Origin: Candidatus Bathyarchaeota archaeon
GTDB taxonomy: Archaea > Thermoproteota > Bathyarchaeia > Bathyarchaeales > Bathycorpusculaceae
Length of the DNA: 5,904 bases
Assembly (NCBI GenBank): GCA_030630585.1
Contig: DAOVMU010000102.1
Span: 1-5,904 of the forward strand
Direction: 5' to 3'
The notes under the pieces were generated by a model. It worked only from the letters and a program-made list of their open reading frames with translations, ran no database searches and had not been told where the DNA came from. The translations under genes and the position numbers were made by a program. This document shows, piece by piece, positions 1 through 5,737 of this stretch (position 1 is its first letter; the number at the start of each line of letters is the position of its first letter).

Positions 1-1
1 C

Positions 2-109
2 ACCATGGATAAACTTAAGGAAATCGTAACTTGGCGCGTCAGAAGGCTTGACAAGGTTAGGTCAACATTGACAATGATTGTAGTTGAGAGTAAGTCCACA
101 ACACAATAA
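2..109 (+). CDS. C-terminal end of a probable Lrp/AsnC-family regulator (partial)
   Basis: This open frame enters from the left edge and ends at TAA 107-109. The visible 35 residues include LKEIVTWRVRRLDKVRSTLT, then a hydrophobic MIVVE strand and a polar tail. A helix, a positively charged turn with a conserved-looking valine, then a 'T-hydrophobic' beta strand is how the RAM (ligand-binding, ferredoxin-like) domain of Lrp/AsnC regulators usually ends. In that family the domain forms dimers and octamers and binds amino acids, while an N-terminal helix-turn-helix, outside this window, binds DNA. A stand-alone RAM/ACT-like protein is an equally valid reading because no DNA-binding part is visible. 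Only the reading frame and the terminal pattern are seen; the family is inferred from a short tail. Confidence 0.55.
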   Translation, partial: TMDKLKEIVTWRVRRLDKVRSTLTMIVVESKSTTQ

Positions 110-110
110 A

Positions 111-135
111 TATTCACTCTCTTTTTTCTTTTTCA
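111..135 (+). terminator. T-rich transcription termination zone after the Lrp-like gene
   Basis: Directly after the stop codon lies a pyrimidine-rich stretch with a run of six T (123-128 region) and a second run of five T a few bases later. No stable hairpin precedes it. Archaeal RNA polymerase terminates at such T tracts without needing a hairpin, so this is the likely 3' end of the upstream transcript. The separation from the tiaS leader supports separate transcription. Confidence 0.6.
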
Positions 136-162
136 TATGCAACAGTATTTATTCTGTGAGCA

Positions 163-210
163 ACTTTTTAACATCAGACCTTAATCTTCTAATTCAACAG
201 GCAATGAGGT
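163..210 (+). promoter_or_regulatory. Putative tiaS promoter and ribosome binding site
   Basis: An AT-rich box, CTTTTTAAC (about 164-172), is a weak match to the archaeal TATA element. It would place transcription start near 195-200, giving a short leader of about 25 bases. A GAGGT at 206-210 lies 13 bases before the ATG at 224, a longer than ideal but usable Shine-Dalgarno spacing, and it favours that ATG over the next one at 233 (22 bases away). An alternative box, TATTTATT near 146-153, would give a longer leader. No operator is recognisable. Confidence 0.4.
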
Positions 211-223
211 TCCCTAGATAATC

Positions 224-1558
224 ATGAAAATAATGCATATTGGATTGGATGACACTGATTCGCCGAGAAAGGGATGCACAACGTATGTTGCTGCTCTTCT
301 CGTAGAGAAACTGCGAAAACTGGGAACGGAATTCATCGACTACCCAAACTTGGTTAGGCTGAACCCAAACGTTCCATGGAAAACTAGAGGGAATGGAGCG
401 TTATGCTTAAGAATAAGGTGTGATGAGAGTGATGAAAAGAAAATAAAAGAAACTGTCACAAACACTGTAGAAGACCACGCAGATTTAGAGTATACAGGAA
501 CAGACCCGGGCATAGTCTTCTTTAAAAAGGCAAAGATTCCAAGGGAGGTCAAAATTTTTGCGAAAAAAGCAGTTACAGGAATTGTAAACCTTGAGGATGC
601 CTTGAAACTTCTGAAAAAATTTGAGGCTGAGGCTGTAGGCTTCAAAAAATGCCGAGGAATCATTGGAGGCTTGGCAGCCGTCGGCGAAACTCTTCAATGC
701 GACTACACCTTTGAAATCCTTGCGTATCGCATTCCAGAAAATTGGGGCTTAAAAAGGAGAGTTGACGAATCATCAATCGTTGAAATGGACAAGGCTACAG
801 CACCCTACACGTTCAACAATGTTGACCAGAAAACCAGCAGGGTTCTCATAACACCAAGGGGCCCAGATCCCATACTTTTCGGCATCAGAGGCGAAACCCC
901 GGAAATTGTGAAGGAGGCATTCGAAATGGCTAAACCTCTTGAAACTGTGGAAAGATGGGTTATTTTTCGCACTAATCAAGGAACAGATGCACATCTGAAA
1001 CTAGTCAAACAGTTAAGCCAAATAAAACCTTTCAACCCGGTAGTTGCCAAAGGAACCGTAGCGACGAATCCGAAGATAATCCCTAGAAGACATGTAGTTT
1101 TCTCAATTGAAAACGAAAGCGCACAAGTTGACTGCGCAGCCTATGAACCTACAGGTTCTCTCCGAAAAGCCGCAAAAAAGCTGATTGTAGGAGACTACGT
1201 AGAAGTTCATGGTGGTGTTCGAGCTCCTTCGCAAAATCATCCGTTAACCATAAACCTTGAAAAAATCCGGGTCATGAGACTTGCGCCAAAAATAGTGTAT
1301 CACAATCCAGTTTGTTTAAAGTGTGGAAAACGGCTTAAATCTATGGGAAGGAACAAAGGCTTTAGATGCAAAAAATGCGGTTCAAGACACTTGGATCTTC
1401 GCAAAATCGAAGTTAAGGTTAAGCGCGAAATAAGAAAAGGTCTCTACATAACCTCGTCTAGGTCTCAGAGACATCTGACTAAGCCGTTTAGACGTTATGG
1501 ACTAGAGAAAAGTCACACAGTATTTAAGGGGTTAATTGAGGATTGGTGTTTTCCTTAA
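224..1558 (+). CDS. tiaS: tRNA(Ile2) 2-agmatinylcytidine synthetase TiaS
   Basis: TiaS uses ATP and agmatine to convert C34 of the CAU-anticodon tRNA-Ile into agmatidine, so that the tRNA reads AUA as isoleucine instead of AUG; it plays the role of bacterial TilS. The 444 residues fit the family length (a little over 400). Visible signatures: DDTDS at residues 9-13 and GCTTY at 17-21, the N-terminal kinase-like site whose threonine region is known to be phosphorylated in the Archaeoglobus enzyme; PWKTRGNGAL at 51-60; ILFGIRGETPE at 217-227; FRTNQGTDAHL at 248-258; an OB-fold-like segment at about 272-352; and a zinc ribbon with cysteines C364, C367, C382 and C385. All four zinc ligands are present and the gene is uninterrupted. 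Family members often begin at a methionine equivalent to M4 here, so translation could start at 233, but the GAGGT at 206-210 supports 224. It is transcribed alone and converges on the gene at 1562-1807. Confidence 0.96.
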   Translation: MKIMHIGLDDTDSPRKGCTTYVAALLVEKLRKLGTEFIDYPNLVRLNPNVPWKTRGNGALCLRIRCDESDEKKIKETVTNTVEDHADLEYTGTDPGIVFFKKAKIPREVKIFAKKAVTGIVNLEDALKLLKKFEAEAVGFKKCRGIIGGLAAVGETLQCDYTFEILAYRIPENWGLKRRVDESSIVEMDKATAPYTFNNVDQKTSRVLITPRGPDPILFGIRGETPEIVKEAFEMAKPLETVERWVIFRTNQGTDAHLKLVKQLSQIKPFNPVVAKGTVATNPKIIPRRHVVFSIENESAQVDCAAYEPTGSLRKAAKKLIVGDYVEVHGGVRAPSQNHPLTINLEKIRVMRLAPKIVYHNPVCLKCGKRLKSMGRNKGFRCKKCGSRHLDLRKIEVKVKREIRKGLYITSSRSQRHLTKPFRRYGLEKSHTVFKGLIEDWCFP

Positions 1559-1561
1559 TCT

Positions 1562-1807
1562 TTATTCTCTGTGCACTTTGAATATTTCGCAAAGCAGTTG
1601 ATACAGGTCCTCTCCACCTTCCACCTTTGAGAACATGTCTTTTTCAGCCTTCAGAATTCGCCCAACTGCCGTGTATGTTTGTCTCCATTCCAACTCTGTC
1701 CACATCATCCGATAATTTTTCAGTTCAACCCACGCGCGAAAAACTAAAACAACGAACATGCCTATGGTGAGTAAGAGGTTCAGTATGTATATCTCAAGTA
1801 GCTCCAT
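1562..1807 (-). CDS. Small single-pass membrane protein, unknown function
   Basis: This 81-residue protein is not a family I recognise. Residues about 5-23 form one strongly hydrophobic helix (IYILNLLLTIGMFVVLVF). It is preceded by acidic residues and followed by R24, K30 and R33, so the positive-inside rule predicts N-out, C-in. The remaining 55 residues are charged, with a Trp/Tyr-rich segment (MMWTELEWRQTYTAVGRIL) that looks like one long helix facing the cytoplasm. Coding is supported by the best Shine-Dalgarno of the window, GGGAGGTGA at 1814-1822 on the minus strand, six bases before the ATG, and by a TATA-like block just upstream. The stop lies 3 bases from the tiaS stop, so the two transcripts converge and would overlap. 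It could be a membrane-tethered adaptor or a small stress protein; nothing here decides that. Confidence 0.75.
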   Translation of the reverse strand: MELLEIYILNLLLTIGMFVVLVFRAWVELKNYRMMWTELEWRQTYTAVGRILKAEKDMFSKVEGGEDLYQLLCEIFKVHRE

Positions 1808-1813
1808 GCCTTT

Positions 1814-1849
1814 TCACCTCCCTTCTATGATATATATTGAAATTTATGG
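1814..1849 (-). promoter_or_regulatory. Shine-Dalgarno and TATA-like block of the small membrane protein gene
   Basis: On the minus strand, GGGAGGTGA occupies 1814-1822, a near-complete match to the 3' end of 16S rRNA, six bases before the start codon. Just upstream the sequence is nearly all A/T, with a TATATAT core at about 1831-1837 and CATAAATTTC at 1840-1849. Initiation about 25 bases downstream of the latter would start the RNA at or just before the Shine-Dalgarno, leaving a very short leader. The same block read on the + strand gives GAAA-TTTATG (1839-1848), a BRE/TATA-like arrangement, so it may fire in both directions. The Shine-Dalgarno is clear; the exact TATA box is a guess. Confidence 0.6.
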
Positions 1850-1987
1850 ACGACAGCATGTAAATGAAACTTGCGCTAGCAAATATTGAGAAGAAAAGAC
1901 TTGGCGAGTGCTGTTTTAACCCCGGTGGCGTACTAGTCAGGCGTAGGTGGAACATGTGATCTCCTAGTCGGATACGCAATTAAGAGA
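1850..1987 (+). other. Non-coding or unassigned stretch with inverted and direct repeats
   Basis: No gene is confidently assigned here. From about 1915 the stretch is richer in G+C than the AT-rich block before it. GCGTACTAG (1928-1936) can pair with CTAG (1964-1967) and TACGC (1973-1977), giving nine pairs interrupted by a five-base bulge (1968-1972) and closing a 27-base loop. The hexamer CTAGTC also recurs directly at 1933-1938 and 1964-1969. A 31-codon ORF (ATG 1864, TGA 1957-1959; MKLALANIEKKRLGECCFNP at its start) runs through the region but has no Shine-Dalgarno and no family I know. A + strand promoter-like GAAA-TTTATG at 1839-1848 would start RNA near 1870. The region could be a small RNA, a leader for the ORF at 1988, or a gene remnant. 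Confidence 0.3.
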
Positions 1988-2191
1988 ATGAGTAAACTCA
2001 AAGCTGTTTTGATGGACGGGTTCACATTTTTCCTCCTTTACCGGGGCATAAGTGGAGTAATCAACATGAATTACGATGAGCTTGGGGAAATGTTGATTGC
2101 CTTCATGTTTCCACTGATCGAGAGGAACGTGGCTTATCGGCTTAAAATCCCATTTACCTTTCAGAAGCTTTTTGGCTGGTTTTGCTTTTAG
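1988..2191 (+). CDS. Doubtful small hydrophobic protein (67 aa), hypothetical
   Basis: I do not recognise this ORF. It has two hydrophobic segments, about residues 11-25 (GFTFFLLYRGISGVI) and 32-44 (around GEMLIAFMFPLIE), and ends in an aromatic tail (FGWFCF). Neither segment is long enough to be a sure membrane span. Codon choice looks like that of the neighbours. Against it, the ATG at 1988 has no Shine-Dalgarno, whereas the internal ATG at 2066 (M27) has GGAG at 2054-2057, eight bases upstream, which would give a 41-residue product. The frame stays open back to a TAG at 1934-1936 with no better start. It lies on the same strand as alaS, 89 bases before it. It could be a genuine small membrane protein, the remnant of a longer gene, or chance. 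Confidence 0.35.
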   Translation: MSKLKAVLMDGFTFFLLYRGISGVINMNYDELGEMLIAFMFPLIERNVAYRLKIPFTFQKLFGWFCF

Positions 2192-2203
2192 CTTTTAATT
2201 TGG

Positions 2204-2270
2204 AAAGTGAAATGGTTAAATGTGTGATTTTTGATAATTCTTTGGAAACGTTGATCCAACACTGTCGAGG
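2204..2270 (+). promoter_or_regulatory. Putative alaS promoter, leader hairpin and Shine-Dalgarno
   Basis: GTGAAA followed by GGTTAAATG (about 2207-2222) resembles a BRE plus TATA pair, placing transcription start near 2245 and leaving a leader of about 35 bases. GAGG at 2267-2270 sits ten bases before the TTG at 2281 and supports that start. TTGGA (2242-2246) and TCCAA (2255-2259) can form a five-base-pair stem with an eight-base loop, which would lie at the very 5' end of the leader; whether it matters is unknown. No T-box or other riboswitch is visible, and T-box control of synthetase genes is a bacterial trait. Confidence 0.4.
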
Positions 2271-2280
2271 CGTCTGAACA

Positions 2281-5073
2281 TTGAAAAAGTTCCCCAAAGA
2301 AGAATATAGCGTACCGTTCTTTGAAGAAGAAGGCTACGTAAGAAACTTGTGCCCCAAATGCGGAGAATATTTTTGGACGCAGAATCCAGATCAGAAAACT
2401 TGCGAGGAAGCAACCCCTGAAGGGTGCGCATTCTACACGTTCATAAATAATCCGCCAACAAGAAAGAGTTACAGCTTAGGTGAGATGCGGGAGGCTTTTC
2501 TATCCTTTTTTGAAAAACTTGGACATACCCGCATAAAGCCCTATCCAGTGGTGGCAAGATGGAGAGATGACATTTACTTAACACACGCAAGCATAATTGA
2601 TTTTCAGCCATATGTAACTGAGGGAATTGCTCCGCCACCAGCGAATCCACTCGTGATTGTTCAACCGTGCATACGTTTAGTGGACATAGCTAATACTGGT
2701 CCAACCTTTGGTAGACACTTAACGGTTTTTGAGATGGGTGGACATCACGCATTCAATTATTCGGATAAGGAGGTCTACTGGAAAGATCAGACTGTAAGAT
2801 TCCATCATGAGTTTATTACAAAAGAGTTAGGAGTGAAATCTGAAGAGGTTATTTACAAGGAGGACGTTTGGGTTGGCGGTGGAAATGCCGGTCCAGATGT
2901 TGAATGCATTGTTCGAGGTTTGGAAGTTGACACTCTTGTTTTCATGCAGTTCAAAGTTGTAAACAACGAGTTTGTTAAACTGCCTATACGAACAGTTGAC
3001 ACTGGCTACGGCATAGATCGCTACTCGTGGCTTTCCCAAGGTGCACCTAGCTGTTTCCATGCAGTTTACGGAAGCTTGCTTAGCAAGATTTTTGATATGG
3101 CGGGTATAAGCGAAATTGACAATGATTTAATGATAAAGATAGCTGAGGTTTCCGGCTTAGTGAGCTTGGATAAAACAGCGAGTAGACTTAAAGCTCGAAG
3201 GAAAATAGCGGAAATTGTAGGAATGAAAGTAAACGAGTTGGACGAGTTACTGCTTCCCATTGAAAATGTTTTTGCTGTAGCGGATCACACAAAATGCTTA
3301 AGCTTCATACTCTCTGAAGGCGTTATTCCATCGAATATCCAAGAAGGATACTTGGCGAGGCTTCTCTTCCGCAGAGCTTACAGACTGATGAAAATGTTGG
3401 GTATGACAGACAGACTCTATGACGTAATGGACATGCAAATCGGCTTGTGGTCCAAGGATTACCCGCATCTTAAGGAAATGCGAAACGAAATCATGGAAAT
3501 CCTTTCAGTTGAAGAAGAAAAGTTTCAAAAAACCATCAAAAGAGGCGAAGGACTAGTGAAGAGAATTGCCCGGAAACTGAAAAAAGAGAACATCCCAGAA
3601 ATTCCAGTGGAAACCTTGACTGAACTATATGATTCTCATGGCCTCCCGCCTGAGATTGTTAAACAATTCGCTGAAAAGGAAGGAGTAGAAGCAGAGATTC
3701 CAGAAAACTTCTACGCTTTAATCGCAGAAAGACACATACAAGCACCGGGAAAAGTGGAAGAGACAGAACCACAGGAAGCCCCAGGAATAGCTGTTTCAGA
3801 TCTCTCAGAAACAGAACCACTGTACTATCAAGATCAATACATGAGAGAGTTTGAAGCAAAGGTTGCTAAGGTACTGGACAACGAATATGTTGTTCTTGAT
3901 AGAACATGCTTCTTTCCAGAAGGTGGAGGGCAACCAGCAGATACTGGCTACTTAGTTTTTGATGAAAACAAAGTTGAGGTTGTTAATGTTCAAAAAGTCG
4001 GCAAGGTAATTGTCCACCAAGTGAAAGGTGTTGTTCCAAAAGAGGACAGCATCATCAAAGGACTGATTAACTGGGAAAGACGATACGAACTCATGAAGAA
4101 TCACACTGCTACCCACATAATTAACGGCGCGGCCAGACGCGTTTTGGGAAAGCACGTTTGGCAGTTCGGAACACAAAAAGGAACCGCCCGTTCTAGGCTG
4201 GACATTTCGCATTACCGTAGGTTAACATTGGAGGAAATACACAGAATGGAAAGGTTGGCAAACCAAGCCATTTTACGAAATATTCCAGTCGAAACTTCTC
4301 AGATGGGCAGGAGCGAAGCTGAAAAACTTTATGGTTTTAGGCTTTATCAGGGCGGAGCTGTTCCAGGAAAAGAAATACGTGTCGTAAAGATAGGAGAGTG
4401 GGATGTTGAAGCATGTGCAGGAACTCACCTAAAAGGCACTGGTGAGATGGGATTTATTAAAATAGTCCATTCAGAAAGAATTCAGGACGGTGTAGAAAGA
4501 CTAGTTTATTCTGTTGGAATACCAGCTCTAAAAACAGTGCAAGAAAACGAGAAAAAACTCTGGAAACTTTCAGATATTCTGAATGCGCCTCTTGAGAAAC
4601 TGGATAAGACAGCAGAAAAAGTTGTTAGAGAATTAAAGGAAGCAAACGCAGAAAAAAGAAAACTCATAAAAGAAATAGCAGCACGGGAAAGTGCAGTCGT
4701 AGGAGCAAGACCGCAGACTGAAGTAATTAGTCATATAGATGGCATCAGACTAGTGACACGCGATTTCAAAGAGGTAATTGATGTTGACCGCATGGTTCAA
4801 ACAGCCAATGCAATGATCGAAAGAGACGAAGCAACCGTCTCATTATTTTATGGAACGGATGGAAAAAATGTGCGGATAATGGTTATGGCAGGAGAAACCG
4901 CCTTGGAAAAAGGTGTAAACGCCAATGAAGTAATCAGGGAAGCTTCAGCAATCATAGGTGGCGGAGGTGGCGGAAAACTGAATTTTGCTCAAGGCGGGGG
5001 AACGATAGTTCGAAAGCTGCCGGACGCCATCAAAAAAGCTGAAGAAGTACTAAAGAAACAACTAAAACACTAG
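2281..5073 (+). CDS. alaS: Alanyl-tRNA synthetase, archaeal type
   Basis: This class II synthetase attaches alanine to tRNA-Ala in the cytoplasm and clears mischarged Ser- and Gly-tRNA-Ala. The 930 residues suit the archaeal form, which carries an N-terminal extension absent in bacteria: C24, C27, C41 and C49 around CPKCGEYFWT form a cysteine knuckle. The catalytic core follows, with ARWRDD (92-97), HLTVFEMGGHHAFN (146-159) and motif 3 GYGIDR (242-247). N352 in IPSNIQEGY and D451 in LYDSHG align with the Asn/Asp pair known to read the G3:U70 identity pair. The editing domain has its full zinc set: H608, H612 (HTATH) and C712, H716 (CAGTH). A coiled segment (about 753-803) leads to the C-Ala domain with its glycine-rich GGGGGGK (893-899). 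The TTG start is firm: an in-frame TGA at 2275-2277 blocks extension, the first in-frame ATG would be residue 69 and would remove the cysteine knuckle, and GAGG lies ten bases upstream. Nothing is missing or broken. Confidence 0.98.
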   Translation: MKKFPKEEYSVPFFEEEGYVRNLCPKCGEYFWTQNPDQKTCEEATPEGCAFYTFINNPPTRKSYSLGEMREAFLSFFEKLGHTRIKPYPVVARWRDDIYLTHASIIDFQPYVTEGIAPPPANPLVIVQPCIRLVDIANTGPTFGRHLTVFEMGGHHAFNYSDKEVYWKDQTVRFHHEFITKELGVKSEEVIYKEDVWVGGGNAGPDVECIVRGLEVDTLVFMQFKVVNNEFVKLPIRTVDTGYGIDRYSWLSQGAPSCFHAVYGSLLSKIFDMAGISEIDNDLMIKIAEVSGLVSLDKTASRLKARRKIAEIVGMKVNELDELLLPIENVFAVADHTKCLSFILSEGVIPSNIQEGYLARLLFRRAYRLMKMLGMTDRLYDVMDMQIGLWSKDYPHLKEMRNEIMEILSVEEEKFQKTIKRGEGLVKRIARKLKKENIPEIPVETLTELYDSHGLPPEIVKQFAEKEGVEAEIPENFYALIAERHIQAPGKVEETEPQEAPGIAVSDLSETEPLYYQDQYMREFEAKVAKVLDNEYVVLDRTCFFPEGGGQPADTGYLVFDENKVEVVNVQKVGKVIVHQVKGVVPKEDSIIKGLINWERRYELMKNHTATHIINGAARRVLGKHVWQFGTQKGTARSRLDISHYRRLTLEEIHRMERLANQAILRNIPVETSQMGRSEAEKLYGFRLYQGGAVPGKEIRVVKIGEWDVEACAGTHLKGTGEMGFIKIVHSERIQDGVERLVYSVGIPALKTVQENEKKLWKLSDILNAPLEKLDKTAEKVVRELKEANAEKRKLIKEIAARESAVVGARPQTEVISHIDGIRLVTRDFKEVIDVDRMVQTANAMIERDEATVSLFYGTDGKNVRIMVMAGETALEKGVNANEVIREASAIIGGGGGGKLNFAQGGGTIVRKLPDAIKKAEEVLKKQLKH

Positions 5074-5136
5074 CGCACGCCACTTTGTACGCGTAGAGTT
5101 CTTAAATGGCGTGTGCCGGAATTGACACACTTTTTT
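5073..5136 (+). terminator. alaS 3' hairpins and T6 termination tract
   Basis: GCGCACGCCA (5073-5082, starting at the last base of the alaS stop codon) pairs with TGGCGTGTGC (5107-5116) in a ten-base-pair stem with one G-U pair; after a C/A mismatch two more A-T pairs can form. Its large loop holds the perfect palindrome TACGCGTA (5088-5095). A second, smaller hairpin pairs GTGTG (5111-5115) with CACAC (5126-5130) and is followed at once by six T (5131-5136), exactly like a bacterial intrinsic terminator. The two stems share 5111-5115 and cannot coexist. In archaea the T tract alone is usually sufficient, so the hairpins may instead protect the 3' end. Confidence 0.7.
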
Positions 5137-5158
5137 CATCGAGGATTCTTCCACAAAC

Positions 5159-5195
5159 CATAAAAATGGAAGCATAAATATCATGTCGTGAAGGA
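5159..5195 (+). promoter_or_regulatory. Putative promoter and weak Shine-Dalgarno of the membrane-protein pair
   Basis: Two AT-rich boxes precede the gene: CCATAAAAATGG (5158-5169) and CATAAATATC (5173-5182). The second would start RNA at or very near the ATG at 5202 (leaderless), the first would leave about ten bases of leader. AAGGA at 5191-5195 is a modest Shine-Dalgarno six bases before the start. The promoter follows the alaS terminator, so the downstream pair is probably transcribed independently. Confidence 0.45.
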
Positions 5196-5201
5196 AACTA
5201 A

Positions 5202-5723
5202 ATGAAGTTCGGAGTCATCCTAACCATAATTACCATAATAATCGTGGTAGGTCCTATTGTGTCAGCAGTCATCATGTACAAAGATAATCTCATTGCCCTC
5301 ATAGTACCAGACGTTGAAGAACTAACAGATAAAATTGGCAACTACTTCCCAACTGCTGAATATGCAGACTATGAAGTCATTGATGCTAAGTCATCCTTCA
5401 ACGTGAAGTTTAACGTCACAAATAATTCCGGCGAAGATTTCACAGTTAACGCGGTGAATTGCTCCGCATACTGCTCAGAGCATGAGGGAGTTCTCTTGGG
5501 TTATGGTTATGGAGAGAAGCTCCCTCTAATAGTACCTAAACGATCTTCAAAAATACTAAGTCTTCTCGTAACCTTTACGAATGAAGGAAAAAACCATGTT
5601 GAGACTGACCATAGAGGTGACAAGGATTTCTATGCAGTTCTGAAGAATGTGCTCGTTGTAGTTCAAGGTATCGAAGTGAAGCTTGGAGACAATATTCAAG
5701 TTGGACCTATAAAAATGCCATAA
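5202..5723 (+). CDS. Membrane-anchored protein with LEA14/WHy-like outer domain
   Basis: A 173-residue protein with one hydrophobic anchor at residues 4-25 right after MKF, and no lipobox or clear cleavage site, so it is best read as a signal anchor with the bulk outside the membrane. From about 55 to 170 the alternating beta-rich pattern FNVKFNVTNNSGEDFTVNAV, then a glycine-rich turn, IVPKRSSKILSLLVTF and a terminal strand, resembles LEA14/WHy (immunoglobulin-like) domains, which carry 'NVTN(P/N)' followed by a small hydrophobic strand. Sequons N71 (NVT), N74 (NNS) and N86 (NCS) would suit archaeal N-glycosylation, and C87 and C91 could form a disulfide; both are consistent with an extracellular location. 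The gene at 5738 follows after 14 bases and probably shares its transcript. The domain call rests on pattern only; the role (envelope or surface protein) is inferred. Confidence 0.65.
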   Translation: MKFGVILTIITIIIVVGPIVSAVIMYKDNLIALIVPDVEELTDKIGNYFPTAEYADYEVIDAKSSFNVKFNVTNNSGEDFTVNAVNCSAYCSEHEGVLLGYGYGEKLPLIVPKRSSKILSLLVTFTNEGKNHVETDHRGDKDFYAVLKNVLVVVQGIEVKLGDNIQVGPIKMP

Positions 5724-5737
5724 AGGATGGAACATTC

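Noticed and set aside
340..994. Several minus-strand ORFs of 70-107 codons inside tiaS
   Set aside because: They are opposite conserved tiaS motifs and have phenylalanine- and serine-rich translations typical of the complement of lysine- and glutamate-rich coding sequence.
1794..1979. 61-codon minus-strand ORF overlapping the start of the small membrane protein gene
   Set aside because: It has no convincing Shine-Dalgarno, spans the AT-rich promoter block and the Shine-Dalgarno of the better-supported gene, and its product shows no recognisable pattern.
1915..1985. Possible tRNA or 5S rRNA fragment on either strand
   Set aside because: No T-arm consensus, no acceptor-stem pairing and no anticodon arm could be fitted; the similarity to the GGTCAGTACTGG region of 5S rRNA is too short.
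1820..1990. Possible C/D-box guide RNA
   Set aside because: There is no RUGAUGA C box paired with a CUGA D box at the required spacing on either strand.
1864..2191. Programmed frameshift or TGA read-through joining the two + strand ORFs
   Set aside because: There is no slippery heptamer or SECIS-like element near the TGA at 1957, and read-through would meet a TAA at 1981-1983 in the same frame.
2192..2280. Riboswitch or T-box in the alaS leader
   Set aside because: The likely leader is only about 35 bases with one weak five-base-pair stem, too short for a T-box or other known aptamer.
3952..4212. 86-codon minus-strand ORF inside alaS
   Set aside because: It lies opposite the conserved editing domain of alaS, so its sequence is explained by that gene; there is no independent start signal.
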